This document shows positions 1-6,695 of a DNA stretch of 36,621 nt, piece by piece. The DNA comes from an uncultured Clostridia bacterium (GTDB lineage: Bacteria; Bacillota; Clostridia; Christensenellales; Borkfalkiaceae): NCBI GenBank assembly GCA_947628675.1, contig CANRAR010000013.1, forward strand, positions 1 to 36,621. Direction: 5' to 3'. Within the stretch, counting starts at the first letter, position 1; every line of letters starts with the position of its first letter. The translations under genes and the position numbers were made by a program. The notes under the pieces were generated by a model. That model was not told where the DNA came from, ran no database searches, and worked only from the letters and a program-made list of their open reading frames with translations.

Positions 1-576
1 GCATTCGCGGTAGCCTGAGGAGGAACCTCCGCCTCGCTCGCCGCGTGTTCGCCGAGCGCATACGTCACGGTGTAACTTATGGCAGGCGTGGCGACCTGCG
101 TCCACTTTGCGGTGACGGTGATGTCATCGGAGACGGTAATTGGCGCTTCGGGCTGCTCCACCGTGCTGCCGACCTGCCAGCCTGCGAACTCCCAACCCTG
201 AGCGGCTTCGGGCGCCGCGGGAAGTTCGACCGTGTATGCGTTGGCAGCATTCGCGGTAGCCTGAGGAGGAACCTCCGCCTCGCTCGCCGCGTGTTCGCCG
301 AGCGCATACGTCACGGTGTAACTCGCGGGCGTGGGCGGCGTGGAAGTATCCCGCCACGTCGCGGTGACGGTGATGTCATCTGTAACGGTAATTTCGTCGC
401 CGGGCTGCTTCACTTGGCCGCCGACATCCCAGCCGGCGAACTCCCAATCCTCAGCGGCTGCGGGCGCTGCGGGAAGTTCGACCGTGTATGCGTTGGCAGC
501 ATTCGCGGTAGCCCGAGGAGGAACCTCCGCCTCGCTCGCCGCGTGTTCGCCGAGCGCATACGTCACGGTGTAGCTC
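1..576 (-). repeat. Near-identical in-frame ~250-bp coding repeats
   Basis: The marker GCATTCGCGGTAGCC recurs at 1, 247 and 499, giving periods of 246 and 252 bases (82 and 84 codons). Similarity at DNA level, not just protein level, implies recent duplication or ongoing homogenisation. The array probably continues past the window start, so copy number cannot be determined here. Confidence 0.85.
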
Positions 577-1313
577 GCGGGCGTATTCGACGGCGCCGTC
601 TGGGTGAGCTTCGTGTAACTACCGTTCACATAGTAGTCGCTGCCGCTCTTGTAGATAATATTCCCGCGATCGGCACCGGCGACCAAGCACACGGTATAGG
701 CGCCGACTTCGTAGACCGTCATATTCTTCTGGTTGCCGGAAACCGTGTACTTTTTATTGGTGAAGTCGTAACTCGCCGCCTCTTCGGGATAATCGTAGCC
801 CACGGACGTCCCTTTGAGTTCGTACCACGTCCCCGTGAGGCCGAGCCCATCGGGAAGCGCCGACTTCGTGGGGAAGGTGAGCGTCACGGTGCTGTCCTCG
901 CCGAACATATTCTTGACGACGGCCTCGAGGTTGCTCCCGTTCAGCGTAACGGCAAAGGAAGCGGTGCTGCTGCCCTGCGTCTCTTCGAATTTATAAGAGC
1001 CGTCCGTCTGCTTGGCAAGCGCCACGTATCCGCGCGTCCAAACTTCGCCCACCGTGCCGTTATTGACCTCCGCCACGGTATAAACGGTTCTCACGCTGTC
1101 GCCGTCCAGATCCACGGTCGCGGTGAACGCGAAGGTGGTGGTTTTTCCCTCGTTGTCGATGTCAGCGGTCGCGCCCGTCCAAACGCCCTCAATGAGATCG
1201 GCAACGGGTTCTTCGGGATCTCTGCTTACAAGGTCCCCGCAAGCCGCCAATACGCCGACGCCGAAGCAAACCGTCAGCATCACTATGAGCGCGCGTATCA
1301 AGTGCTTTTTCAT
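1..1313 (-). CDS. Lipoprotein with tandem InlB/Listeria-Bacteroides-type repeats, 3' end outside window
   Basis: The frame is open from an ATG at 1313 to the window edge, so the C-terminus is missing. The start is set by an AGGAGG site a few bases upstream. The N-terminus is a lipoprotein signal (MKKHLIRALI, hydrophobic core, lipobox LAAC, lipidated Cys about residue 25). Residues about 26-235 form an extracellular domain I do not recognise; it reads like a small beta-rich lipocalin-type domain. From about residue 240 there are repeats with the pattern YTVTYALGEHA ... WEFAGWDVGG ... ITVTATW, typical of InlB B-repeats (beta-grasp-like modules of surface proteins). Two whole copies and the start of a third are present. 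A surface-exposed adhesion or spacer role is likely, but the ligand is unknown. Promoter and leader repeats lie upstream (1413-1905). Confidence 0.8.
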   Translation of the reverse strand, partial: MKKHLIRALIVMLTVCFGVGVLAACGDLVSRDPEEPVADLIEGVWTGATADIDNEGKTTTFAFTATVDLDGDSVRTVYTVAEVNNGTVGEVWTRGYVALAKQTDGSYKFEETQGSSTASFAVTLNGSNLEAVVKNMFGEDSTVTLTFPTKSALPDGLGLTGTWYELKGTSVGYDYPEEAASYDFTNKKYTVSGNQKNMTVYEVGAYTVCLVAGADRGNIIYKSGSDYYVNGSYTKLTQTAPSNTPASYTVTYALGEHAASEAEVPPRATANAANAYTVELPAAPAAAEDWEFAGWDVGGQVKQPGDEITVTDDITVTATWRDTSTPPTPASYTVTYALGEHAASEAEVPPQATANAANAYTVELPAAPEAAQGWEFAGWQVGSTVEQPEAPITVSDDITVTAKWTQVATPAISYTVTYALGEHAASEAEVPPQATAN

Positions 1314-1412
1314 ACTATCCTCCTAAAAAATCTCTTTGTTTCATCGTCCATCCTGCGCCGTCCGTGCGCCTGCACGAAATTGCGAAACCCGCTTTTCCGT
1401 TCCGCCGCATTC

Positions 1413-1757
1413 GACGTCTCGCCGCACCGCTTTCGCTGTGTTCCGACGTTCCGCCGCACCGTACCGCTCCGCCGTATTCCGACGTCCCGCCGCACCGTAC
1501 CGCTTCGCCGTATTCCGACGTCCCGCCGCACCGTACCGCTCCGCCGTATTCCGACGTTCCGCCGCACCGTACCGCTTTCGCCGAATTCCGACGTTCCGCC
1601 GCACCGTACCGCTTCGCCGTATTCCGACGTCCCGCCGTACCGTACCGCTTCGCCGAATTCCGACGTTTCGCCGCACCGCTTTCGCTGTGTTCCGACGTTT
1701 CGCCGCACCGTACCGCTTTCGCCGAATTCCGACGTTCCGCCGCACCGTACCGCTTCG
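1413..1757. repeat. Ten-unit tandem array, ~36-bp unit, in the predicted leader of the lipoprotein gene
   Basis: Each unit starts GACGT(C/T) and carries the core CCGCACCGTACCGCT. Unit starts are 1413, 1445, 1481, 1517, 1553, 1590, 1626, 1662, 1694 and 1731. Lengths are 32, 36, 36, 36, 37, 36, 36, 32, 37 and a partial unit. Units are contiguous with no spacers, so this is not CRISPR. The 32- and 37-base units shift the frame, which argues against a coding array even though long arginine-rich frames are open on both strands. It lies between the predicted promoter (1875-1905) and the ATG at 1313. Confidence 0.9.
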
Positions 1758-1874
1758 GCCGCGGTCGTACCCCGATGCTCCCCGCACTGTTCCGACATAA
1801 TGTGATAATAATCAATGTGTGCGGGAGCGCGCGTACGCGCGTAGAATGAACTACATCAACCCAATTATTGTTCA

Positions 1875-1905
1875 ATTATAGCACATATCTACCCCCCCCC
1901 GTCAA
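1875..1905 (-). promoter_or_regulatory. Predicted sigma-A promoter of the lipoprotein gene
   Basis: On the minus strand, TTGACG (1905-1900) is followed after 19 bases by TATAAT (1880-1875). A TGC just before the -10 makes an extended -10. The predicted start of transcription is near 1868, giving a leader of about 555 nt that contains the whole 36-bp array. Confidence 0.65.
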
Positions 1906-1926
1906 CCAAATTGACGGTATTTTTTT
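1899..1926 (+). terminator. Small hairpin with T-run, overlapping the -35 of the opposite promoter
   Basis: CCGTCAA (1899-1905) pairs with TTGACGG (1911-1917) around CCAAA, followed by TATTTTTTTATA on the plus strand. It has terminator form, but no plus-strand gene feeds it. The inverted repeat includes the -35 of the minus-strand promoter, so it could instead be an operator. Confidence 0.4.
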
Positions 1927-2025
1927 ATAAAATTTAATTTTTTTCCCAATTTTATCCGCATTTATGCTTATAAATGTATTTTTTATTCATATTTTGTTAC
2001 TTTTTATCCACCCCCTTCCGCCCCT

Positions 2026-2131
2026 CATACCGACCTGCCCACCCCCTTCCTCATACCGCCCCGTGCCGCTTATCTCGAACTGCCTGCCCCTTCATACCGA
2101 CCTGCCCACCCCCTTCCTCATACCGCCCGTG
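2026..2131. repeat. Two direct copies of a ~38-bp C-rich segment
   Basis: CATACCGACCTGCCCACCCC begins a shared segment at 2026 and again at 2093 (period 67). Both copies continue through CCTTCCTCATACCGCC before diverging. Confidence 0.75.
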
Positions 2132-2160
2132 CACCGTTCGTCTACGAAGCGTGGCACAAG
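2126..2160 (-). repeat. Dispersed repeat block C, copy 1
   Basis: The minus strand reads GTGCCACGCTTCGTAGACG then AACGGTGCACGGGCGG. It matches the family seen at 12375, 21582, 23950 and 24055 (consensus core CTTAGTAGACGAATGGTG). Confidence 0.65.
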
Positions 2161-2317
2161 TCGTAGGTGAAGCAACCCGCGCAGCGGGTGAGCGTATCCT
2201 CCGCCCCGTTATTACCCCCGCCGCGCGCCGCCTTCTCCCGTAAGAGAAAGCGGCGCGCGGCGACCCCGGCTTCGGACATGGTACCCCCATTTTCCTTCAT
2301 ATGACCTTCCCTTCCTC

Positions 2318-2374
2318 ATACGCTCACCGTGCGCCCGCCGACGCTTTGCGTCGGCGGGCGCACGGTGAGCGTAT
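2318..2374. repeat. 27-bp perfect hairpin, GATAC/GGTATGAGG-type family
   Basis: Arms 2318-2344 and 2348-2374 are perfectly complementary with a TTT loop. The outer bases ATACGCTC/GAGCGTAT resemble the conserved flanks of the hairpins at 12542 and 22973, but here they are paired. There is no U-tract, so it is unlikely to be a simple terminator. Confidence 0.8.
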
Positions 2375-2392
2375 CTTCCCTTATGTAGAGAC

Positions 2393-2419
2393 CGCCGCCG
2401 CGGCTCTGCCGCGGCGGCG
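2393..2419. repeat. 12-bp GC hairpin
   Basis: Arms 2393-2404 and 2408-2419 (CGCCGCCGCGGC and its complement) with a TCT loop. It follows the larger hairpin at 2318 by 18 bases. Confidence 0.7.
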
Positions 2420-2729
2420 TCCATATCCTCCCCATTTTTTTGCACCCAATCCCCCTGTTTTTGTATGGTGGAAAGGGCACTGTGCGCCGCCCTCCGCACG
2501 GCGGCAGGGGCAACCGCATTGCCGCCCTTGCTGTAAATTACTGCGCGAAGCAAAACCGCGCTTTTGCGGTAGCGCACACAATTTGCCGCATACTTGCGGC
2601 TTACTGACTTTGAGAACGAACTATTCGCGGGCGAACCGTTGAGAGACGCACTACTTAACCCCTCGCATAATTTCTTTGCCCGCAGTATGCCGCCCGCAGG
2701 GCTCTGTATAAAAAGAAATTGAACGAAAC

Positions 2730-3221
2730 TCAGCAATACGACGCCAGCAGATCGTACAATGTCTGGTAAAACTCGCCCAAATAGGAGCGCGCCAGCGAAT
2801 CCATGCCGTACGCCTGCAAGCGCGCATTGGGGTCGTCGGTGGCCTCCATGTAGTAGTTCCGCACGACGAGAAACCGCTCCGAGTACGAGAGATTGTAGTT
2901 GGGGTTCTGCGGATAGCGGTAGGGGCCGTTTTCGTCCCCCTCCGAGCCCAGCGATTCGTACGCAAGTTGCAAAATGAGATCCTCGCGCACGGTATTCACC
3001 TGCTCCTCGGCGTCGGCGTCCACCTGCTGCACGTAGAGGTCATAGGCGGTGCTGCGTTCGAAGTGGTTGCTCGTGAGCACCTGAAACATCTCTGCCTTCT
3101 CCTCCTCGGCGGTCGCAAGAATTTTATCCTTCTTGGCCTGCGCCACGCGAACCATGGAGAGTTGTACGGGGGAAAGGTCGCTGTATTCGGGGTCGGTGAG
3201 GTCGATGATGTCAATCGTCAT
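2730..3221 (-). CDS. Unknown last gene of the capsid cassette, 163 aa
   Basis: It starts MTIDIIDLTDPEYSDLS behind a GGGGAGG site and overlaps the nozzle gene by 11 bases, so translation is coupled. The product is acidic and largely helical. Residues about 20-85 (QLSMVRVAQAKKDKILATAE onward) look like a coiled-coil or helical hairpin, followed by a Tyr/Asn-rich middle and a C-terminal helix ending LLASYC. There is no signal peptide or TM segment. In T7- and P22-like phages the position after the nozzle is taken by internal/ejection or tail-needle proteins, so it could be a short ejection-type or plug protein. That is inference from position only; I do not recognise the family. Confidence 0.75.
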   Translation of the reverse strand: MTIDIIDLTDPEYSDLSPVQLSMVRVAQAKKDKILATAEEEKAEMFQVLTSNHFERSTAYDLYVQQVDADAEEQVNTVREDLILQLAYESLGSEGDENGPYRYPQNPNYNLSYSERFLVVRNYYMEATDDPNARLQAYGMDSLARSYLGEFYQTLYDLLASYC

Positions 3222-4551
3222 ATTGTTCGTCCTCCCCGATGCCCAGCGTCACGCCTGCGATGCGGAAGTCCTCCGCAAAGGTGGAAATACACAGCGAAAG
3301 TTCCCCGCCGCGCAGGACGCGGGAAAGATACAGTTTCTCCCCCGCCTTGCCCTTTGCAAAGGCGGCGCCGTCCTCCTTGGTGCTCGCCTCCACGGTGAAC
3401 TCCCCCTCGCCCTCGATGCGCACCCACTCGGCGCAGGGGTTGTTGCCGATGAGCGAGATCGTGCATAACAGCGAGCATGGGTCGCCGTCGGGGGAGAGCC
3501 CCCGCCCCTTCAGCTCGCAGATGACGCCGCCGTGGATGGCGTAGGCCTTGTCCTTTGCGCCGAACGATGCAAATTCGGCGGCGAGAAAGCGGTCTCTCTC
3601 GAAGTACGGGTCGTACGCCACCACGCGCCGGTTGCCGTCCGCGAGGGCGACGTGGGCGAAGTACTGCCCGTCGCACACGCCCGACTCCACCTCGGCGGAG
3701 AGGTCGGCCTTCGCAAGGCAGGGCGAGGGCACCCGCTCGAACTTGTTGCCGTCGAACCGCCACAGCCCCTTGGTGGTGAGAAAGTAGATGTGCCCGTCCA
3801 CGACTTGGCAGGAATTGGGGATGACCTCGCCGCCGCCGTGCGGGTAGAGCATGGTCTTGGTGTTGAGCACCTTTCCCCCCATGTGCAGTTTCCACACGCC
3901 GTATTGGGCGAAGAAGTACGCGTCGTCGCGGTAGACGATGCCCGTCACGAGGTCGCCGCATTCGGGGGGCACCGTCAGGGTGCCCGAGCCCTGCACGTCG
4001 GTATTGCTCTCGAGTTCCCAGTTCTCCGCACAGTACATCTTCGTGTAGACGATCTTGTCCTCGGTGACGACGAAGAACCTCCCCGCGTACTGCAATCCGT
4101 AGAGGCCGCCCGTCTCCTCGCTGTAATCGAGGAGTTGCCCGTTCCGCGCGTTGGCGAAGAGCGTCCGCTCGGGGAGCACCACGTTCCACGCATCCTTGCG
4201 CGTCGTGTCCCGCGCCGTATCGGCGGGCGTCACGGAGCGGGGAAGGTCGGTGAGCCTGTACCCGTAAAAGTTCCTTCGGGAGAAGACGGCGTACATCCCG
4301 TCCGAGTTCCTCTGCGGCACATGGTTGACGGAGATGAGCCCGTTTTCCACGGCGTACAGTTTGAAGGGCGTCTCGGCAAAGGGCATCTCGATGGGCACGA
4401 CGCCCTCCGCGCATTCAAAGCCCCCGTCCGTCTCCCGCATATGCACGAGAAAGACGTCCCGCGCCGTGCTCCCCGCCCGAAGGCGGGAAGCGGGAACGGA
4501 GAGCGTTCTCCTCGTGCGGCGGAGGGGCGAATAGGTTTTATCGTAGATCAT
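3211..4551 (-). CDS. Putative podovirus tail nozzle/hub (T7 gp12 / P22 gp10-like), 446 aa
   Basis: The start is ATG 4551, after GGAGG and in an ATGA overlap with the adaptor gene. The product is almost all beta: repeated short strands with aromatic and Gly turns, such as YGLQYAGRFFVVTEDKIVYT, DAYFFAQYGVWKLH, HIYFLTTKGLWRFDGNKFER and RRVVAYDPYFERDRFL, suggesting a propeller of about six blades over residues 60-400. The T7 nozzle gp12 and its P22 counterpart gp10 have propeller cores and are encoded right after the adaptor, the same order as here. Identity therefore rests on fold impression plus gene order, not on a recognised signature. There is no signal peptide. It would close the portal-adaptor channel at the base of the head. 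Confidence 0.6.
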   Translation of the reverse strand: MIYDKTYSPLRRTRRTLSVPASRLRAGSTARDVFLVHMRETDGGFECAEGVVPIEMPFAETPFKLYAVENGLISVNHVPQRNSDGMYAVFSRRNFYGYRLTDLPRSVTPADTARDTTRKDAWNVVLPERTLFANARNGQLLDYSEETGGLYGLQYAGRFFVVTEDKIVYTKMYCAENWELESNTDVQGSGTLTVPPECGDLVTGIVYRDDAYFFAQYGVWKLHMGGKVLNTKTMLYPHGGGEVIPNSCQVVDGHIYFLTTKGLWRFDGNKFERVPSPCLAKADLSAEVESGVCDGQYFAHVALADGNRRVVAYDPYFERDRFLAAEFASFGAKDKAYAIHGGVICELKGRGLSPDGDPCSLLCTISLIGNNPCAEWVRIEGEGEFTVEASTKEDGAAFAKGKAGEKLYLSRVLRGGELSLCISTFAEDFRIAGVTLGIGEDEQYDD

Positions 4552-5102
4552 ATCCACCTCCTCGAGCGGACGGAGAGCGTCCTGCGGTAGATGCCCGCAG
4601 CGCGGAGGGCATCGCGGTACTTTCTGCCCCACATCGCGCCCTCGGAGAACTGCCGGTTGGTGATGCAGAACTCGCTCGCAACGCCGAAGGCGAGAAGCCG
4701 CGCCGAGATGTGGTCGGAAAACGCCGTCTCGTCGCCGAGTTCCTTGACGGGCGGGGAATAGGCGTAGAGAACTTCCACCTCGCCGCTCCCCTCGGGCACG
4801 GTGAGATAGGTGGGCATGATGCCGAAGCGGACGGGCGTCCCCTCCTCGTCCATCACTTTGAGGATGTTCACGGGCGCAAAGGAGAAACTTGCGTAGGAAA
4901 TTTTTCCCTGCGCGGGGACGAACCGCTCCGAAGTTTTGAGCGGGAAAAAGTCGAGCGCAACTTCGTTTTCAATGAGATTGTAACAGCGCAGAAGCGACTT
5001 CAATTCGCCGTCGGGCTCCCCCTCGAGCGCGCCGAGCGCGCCTGAAAGGTCGCTCCTTCCCAGCGTCTCCGCCGCCAAAGCGACTACTTCTTTCACCAAC
5101 AT
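4548..5102 (-). CDS. Putative head-tail adaptor protein, 184 aa
   Basis: The start is ATG 5102 (MLVKEVVALAAETLGR) behind GGAGG, 14 bases after the capsid stop. The frame stays open upstream, but that part is antisense-like noise over the capsid gene. The pattern is N-terminal helices, RCYNLIENEVALDFFPL, a beta section (YLTVPEGSGEVEVLYAYSPP), then a C-terminal helical part ending in a basic tail. This resembles T7 gp11 / P22 gp4-type adaptors that dock under the portal. Its place between the major capsid and nozzle genes supports the call. The adaptor families are very divergent, so the assignment stays tentative. Confidence 0.6.
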   Translation of the reverse strand: MLVKEVVALAAETLGRSDLSGALGALEGEPDGELKSLLRCYNLIENEVALDFFPLKTSERFVPAQGKISYASFSFAPVNILKVMDEEGTPVRFGIMPTYLTVPEGSGEVEVLYAYSPPVKELGDETAFSDHISARLLAFGVASEFCITNRQFSEGAMWGRKYRDALRAAGIYRRTLSVRSRRWI

Positions 5103-5116
5103 TGCGCGCCCCTCCG

Positions 5117-6265
5117 TTATGCTTCCGTGATCCCCGTGAGCATTCCCTGACCGCAGGGGCGGTAGCAGAGAAGTTCGGCGTACTTCACGAGCGTCGCCGT
5201 GTACACGGGCTTGCCCGCGACCTGCTTCAAAATTTTGCCGTCCTCGCCCTCGAGCCACTGCCAATCGCAGAGTTGGTGCAGCCCGAAGTCCTCGGTATTG
5301 AGAAGGTACATGGTGCCCTCGGGGCAGAAGCGGTCGGCTACGACGGGGATGCCGTTGAAGGAGATGGCGGTGTAGCCCCCCTCGAGGTTCAAAGTCTCCA
5401 CGGTGCGGGCGGCGGAGATGAGTTGGACAAGTTTGCGGCGGACGCCCCACGAGCAGACGATGAAGTTCACCTTGCTGCCCGAGGACTCCTCCACGGCGTC
5501 GATGGCGGTCTGCAACGCGTTCTCGGTGAGATCCCCCACTTCCGCCTTCTTATACGGCTTCATCCACGCCGCGCGCTGAACGCCGTAGAGCGTCTCGCTG
5601 TCCGAGAAGATGGCGCCGAGCCCCGTGAGTTCGAGGTCCTTGGAGCCCTGCATATAGATGCCGTAACTTTCGGGCGTCTCGATGGCGGCGCCGGAGAGGG
5701 TGACGGTTTTCCCCGCCCTGTCCACGGCGAGCACCTCGCGCTGTTCCGCCTTCAAGGTGCCCGCGCCGTCGTACACATCGACTACCATGCCCTCGGCGAT
5801 ACTGCGCACGGAATCCACGGTGTACTTGGTCTCCTCGGAGGAGGAGACGGTGGCAAGTTTGCCCGAGCCGTCGCCGAAGAGCATCCTGCCGAAGTTGAAG
5901 GAGGAACTCTTCACGAGCCCGTCCATCTCGTCGTTCAGAAGGTCTACGAACGCGCCCTCGCCGCTCACCGAGGCGCGGAGCGCCTTATCGGTGATCTCCA
6001 CCGAGCCGTACAAATTTTTGAGGGTGGCGACGAACTGCGCATAGCGGTTGCCGCTCGCGCGGGGAAGGGCGCCCTCCTCCGTGCCCGCGCCGATGCCGCC
6101 GTTCACGCCGTAGCGCACGAGTTTCCTCACGTCCCTGCCCCACACATCGGAAGTCGTCTGCGCGATGCGGGCGAGGAAGGGATTGGCGGCCTTATTGAGC
6201 TGATCGCTCACGGCGGCGAGGTAGTAAGATTTCAAGGCATTATCTGCCGTTGCGGTTGTTACCAT
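5117..6265 (-). CDS. Major capsid protein, HK97-fold type, 382 aa
   Basis: The start is ATG 6265 (MVTTATADNALKSYYL) because GGAGGA lies 7 bases upstream; an earlier in-frame ATG at 6328 has no such site and would overlap the scaffold gene. Features typical of coat proteins are seen: an N-terminal arm (LAAVSDQLNKAANPFLARI), an early beta/E-loop-like section around residues 65-110 (NGGIGAGTEEGALPRASGNR), a helical spine (FVDLLNDEMDGLVKSSSFNF), and a C-terminal part with VNFIVCSWGVRRKLVQLI and GIPVVADRFCPEGTMYLLN, the usual beta pattern of the P-domain. It would self-assemble with the scaffold protein just upstream. Length is normal for the family and there is no sign of decay. Confidence 0.82.
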   Translation of the reverse strand: MVTTATADNALKSYYLAAVSDQLNKAANPFLARIAQTTSDVWGRDVRKLVRYGVNGGIGAGTEEGALPRASGNRYAQFVATLKNLYGSVEITDKALRASVSGEGAFVDLLNDEMDGLVKSSSFNFGRMLFGDGSGKLATVSSSEETKYTVDSVRSIAEGMVVDVYDGAGTLKAEQREVLAVDRAGKTVTLSGAAIETPESYGIYMQGSKDLELTGLGAIFSDSETLYGVQRAAWMKPYKKAEVGDLTENALQTAIDAVEESSGSKVNFIVCSWGVRRKLVQLISAARTVETLNLEGGYTAISFNGIPVVADRFCPEGTMYLLNTEDFGLHQLCDWQWLEGEDGKILKQVAGKPVYTATLVKYAELLCYRPCGQGMLTGITEA

Positions 6266-6305
6266 AAAATTTCCTCCAAAAGAATGATTGCTTTTTGTGC
6301 TGTAA

Positions 6306-6695
6306 TTATTGCTTGTTGTGCTGTCCACGGAAGTAGCCGAGCGCGAGCCTGCCCGCCTCCGCGATGCTCGCGGGCTTCACGGCGGGCGCAGTGACGCCCG
6401 CGCCCGCGGAGCCCATGAGGGGTACGCCGCCGAGCGACTGCAAATAGTCGCCCACGACGCGCGCCCTCACCTCTTTGTTTTCCGTGACGGCGCGGTACAA
6501 TGTTTCGGGGTCGCGCATGGCGGCCTCCGCCGCGCCCGCCGCCTCTTCGTACGCCTTCAGCTTCTGACTGCGACGGGTAAATTCCGCTTCCAGTTCCGAA
6601 TAGGCGCGCGCAAGGGCGTCTACGCTCTTGAATTTTCCCGGGAGAGCGGTTTCTATCTCCTGCGGGGTTTTTGCGTTTTCGTTGTCCTCGTTCAC
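6306..6695 (-). CDS. Putative capsid scaffolding protein, 129 aa
   Basis: GTG start at 6695, overlapping the portal stop (GTGA) with AAAGGAG upstream. The product is acidic, Ala/Glu-rich and helical. The N-terminus GKFKSVDALARAYSELEAEF is a recurrent motif of podovirus scaffold proteins, followed by a coiled stretch (RRSQKLKAYEEAAGAAEAA), a flexible Gly/Ala/Pro segment and a short C-terminal helix with RLALGYFRGQHNKQ, which could be the coat-binding end. The gene lies between portal and coat genes, as T7 gene 9 does. It is shorter than T7 gp9, so it may be a reduced scaffold. A 40-base gap separates it from the coat gene. Confidence 0.65.
   Translation of the reverse strand: MNEDNENAKTPQEIETALPGKFKSVDALARAYSELEAEFTRRSQKLKAYEEAAGAAEAAMRDPETLYRAVTENKEVRARVVGDYLQSLGGVPLMGSAGAGVTAPAVKPASIAEAGRLALGYFRGQHNKQ

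Larger units (their letters stand above)
1927..2729. other. Gene-free interval filled with short repeats and hairpins
   Basis: No convincing gene is seen. The interval begins AT-rich (to about 2010), then holds a 67-bp-spaced direct repeat (2026-2131), a copy of dispersed block C (2126-2160), a palindrome near 2211-2260, two perfect hairpins (2318-2374, 2393-2419), and a short-repeat-rich tail to 2650. The minus frame open at 2212-2736 lacks a ribosome site and crosses the hairpins. No clear terminator for the capsid cassette is visible after its last stop at 2730. Confidence 0.6.

Noticed and set aside
1413-1757. CRISPR array
   Set aside because: The 36-base unit size is suggestive, but units are directly joined without spacers and no cas gene is nearby.
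45-1805. 586-codon plus-strand open frame over the lipoprotein and the 36-bp array
   Set aside because: The opposite strand carries a signal peptide, lipobox, ribosome site and known repeat domain; the plus frame is an echo of their repeats.
1315-1875. Arg-rich repeat protein encoded by the 36-bp array
   Set aside because: Several frames on both strands are equally open, unit lengths of 32 and 37 break the frame, and the frame has no ribosome site.
2212-2736. 174-codon minus-strand gene after the capsid cassette
   Set aside because: No ribosome site; it crosses two perfect hairpins, and its codons are those of intergenic repeats.
3532-4590. 352-codon plus-strand frame
   Set aside because: Antisense shadow of the nozzle gene.
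5103-5450. N-terminal extension of the adaptor protein
   Set aside because: It overlaps the coat gene on the same strand in another frame; the ATG at 5102 has a good ribosome site.
5102-6394. 430-codon plus-strand frame
   Set aside because: Antisense shadow of the coat gene, which has a normal start, ribosome site and family features.
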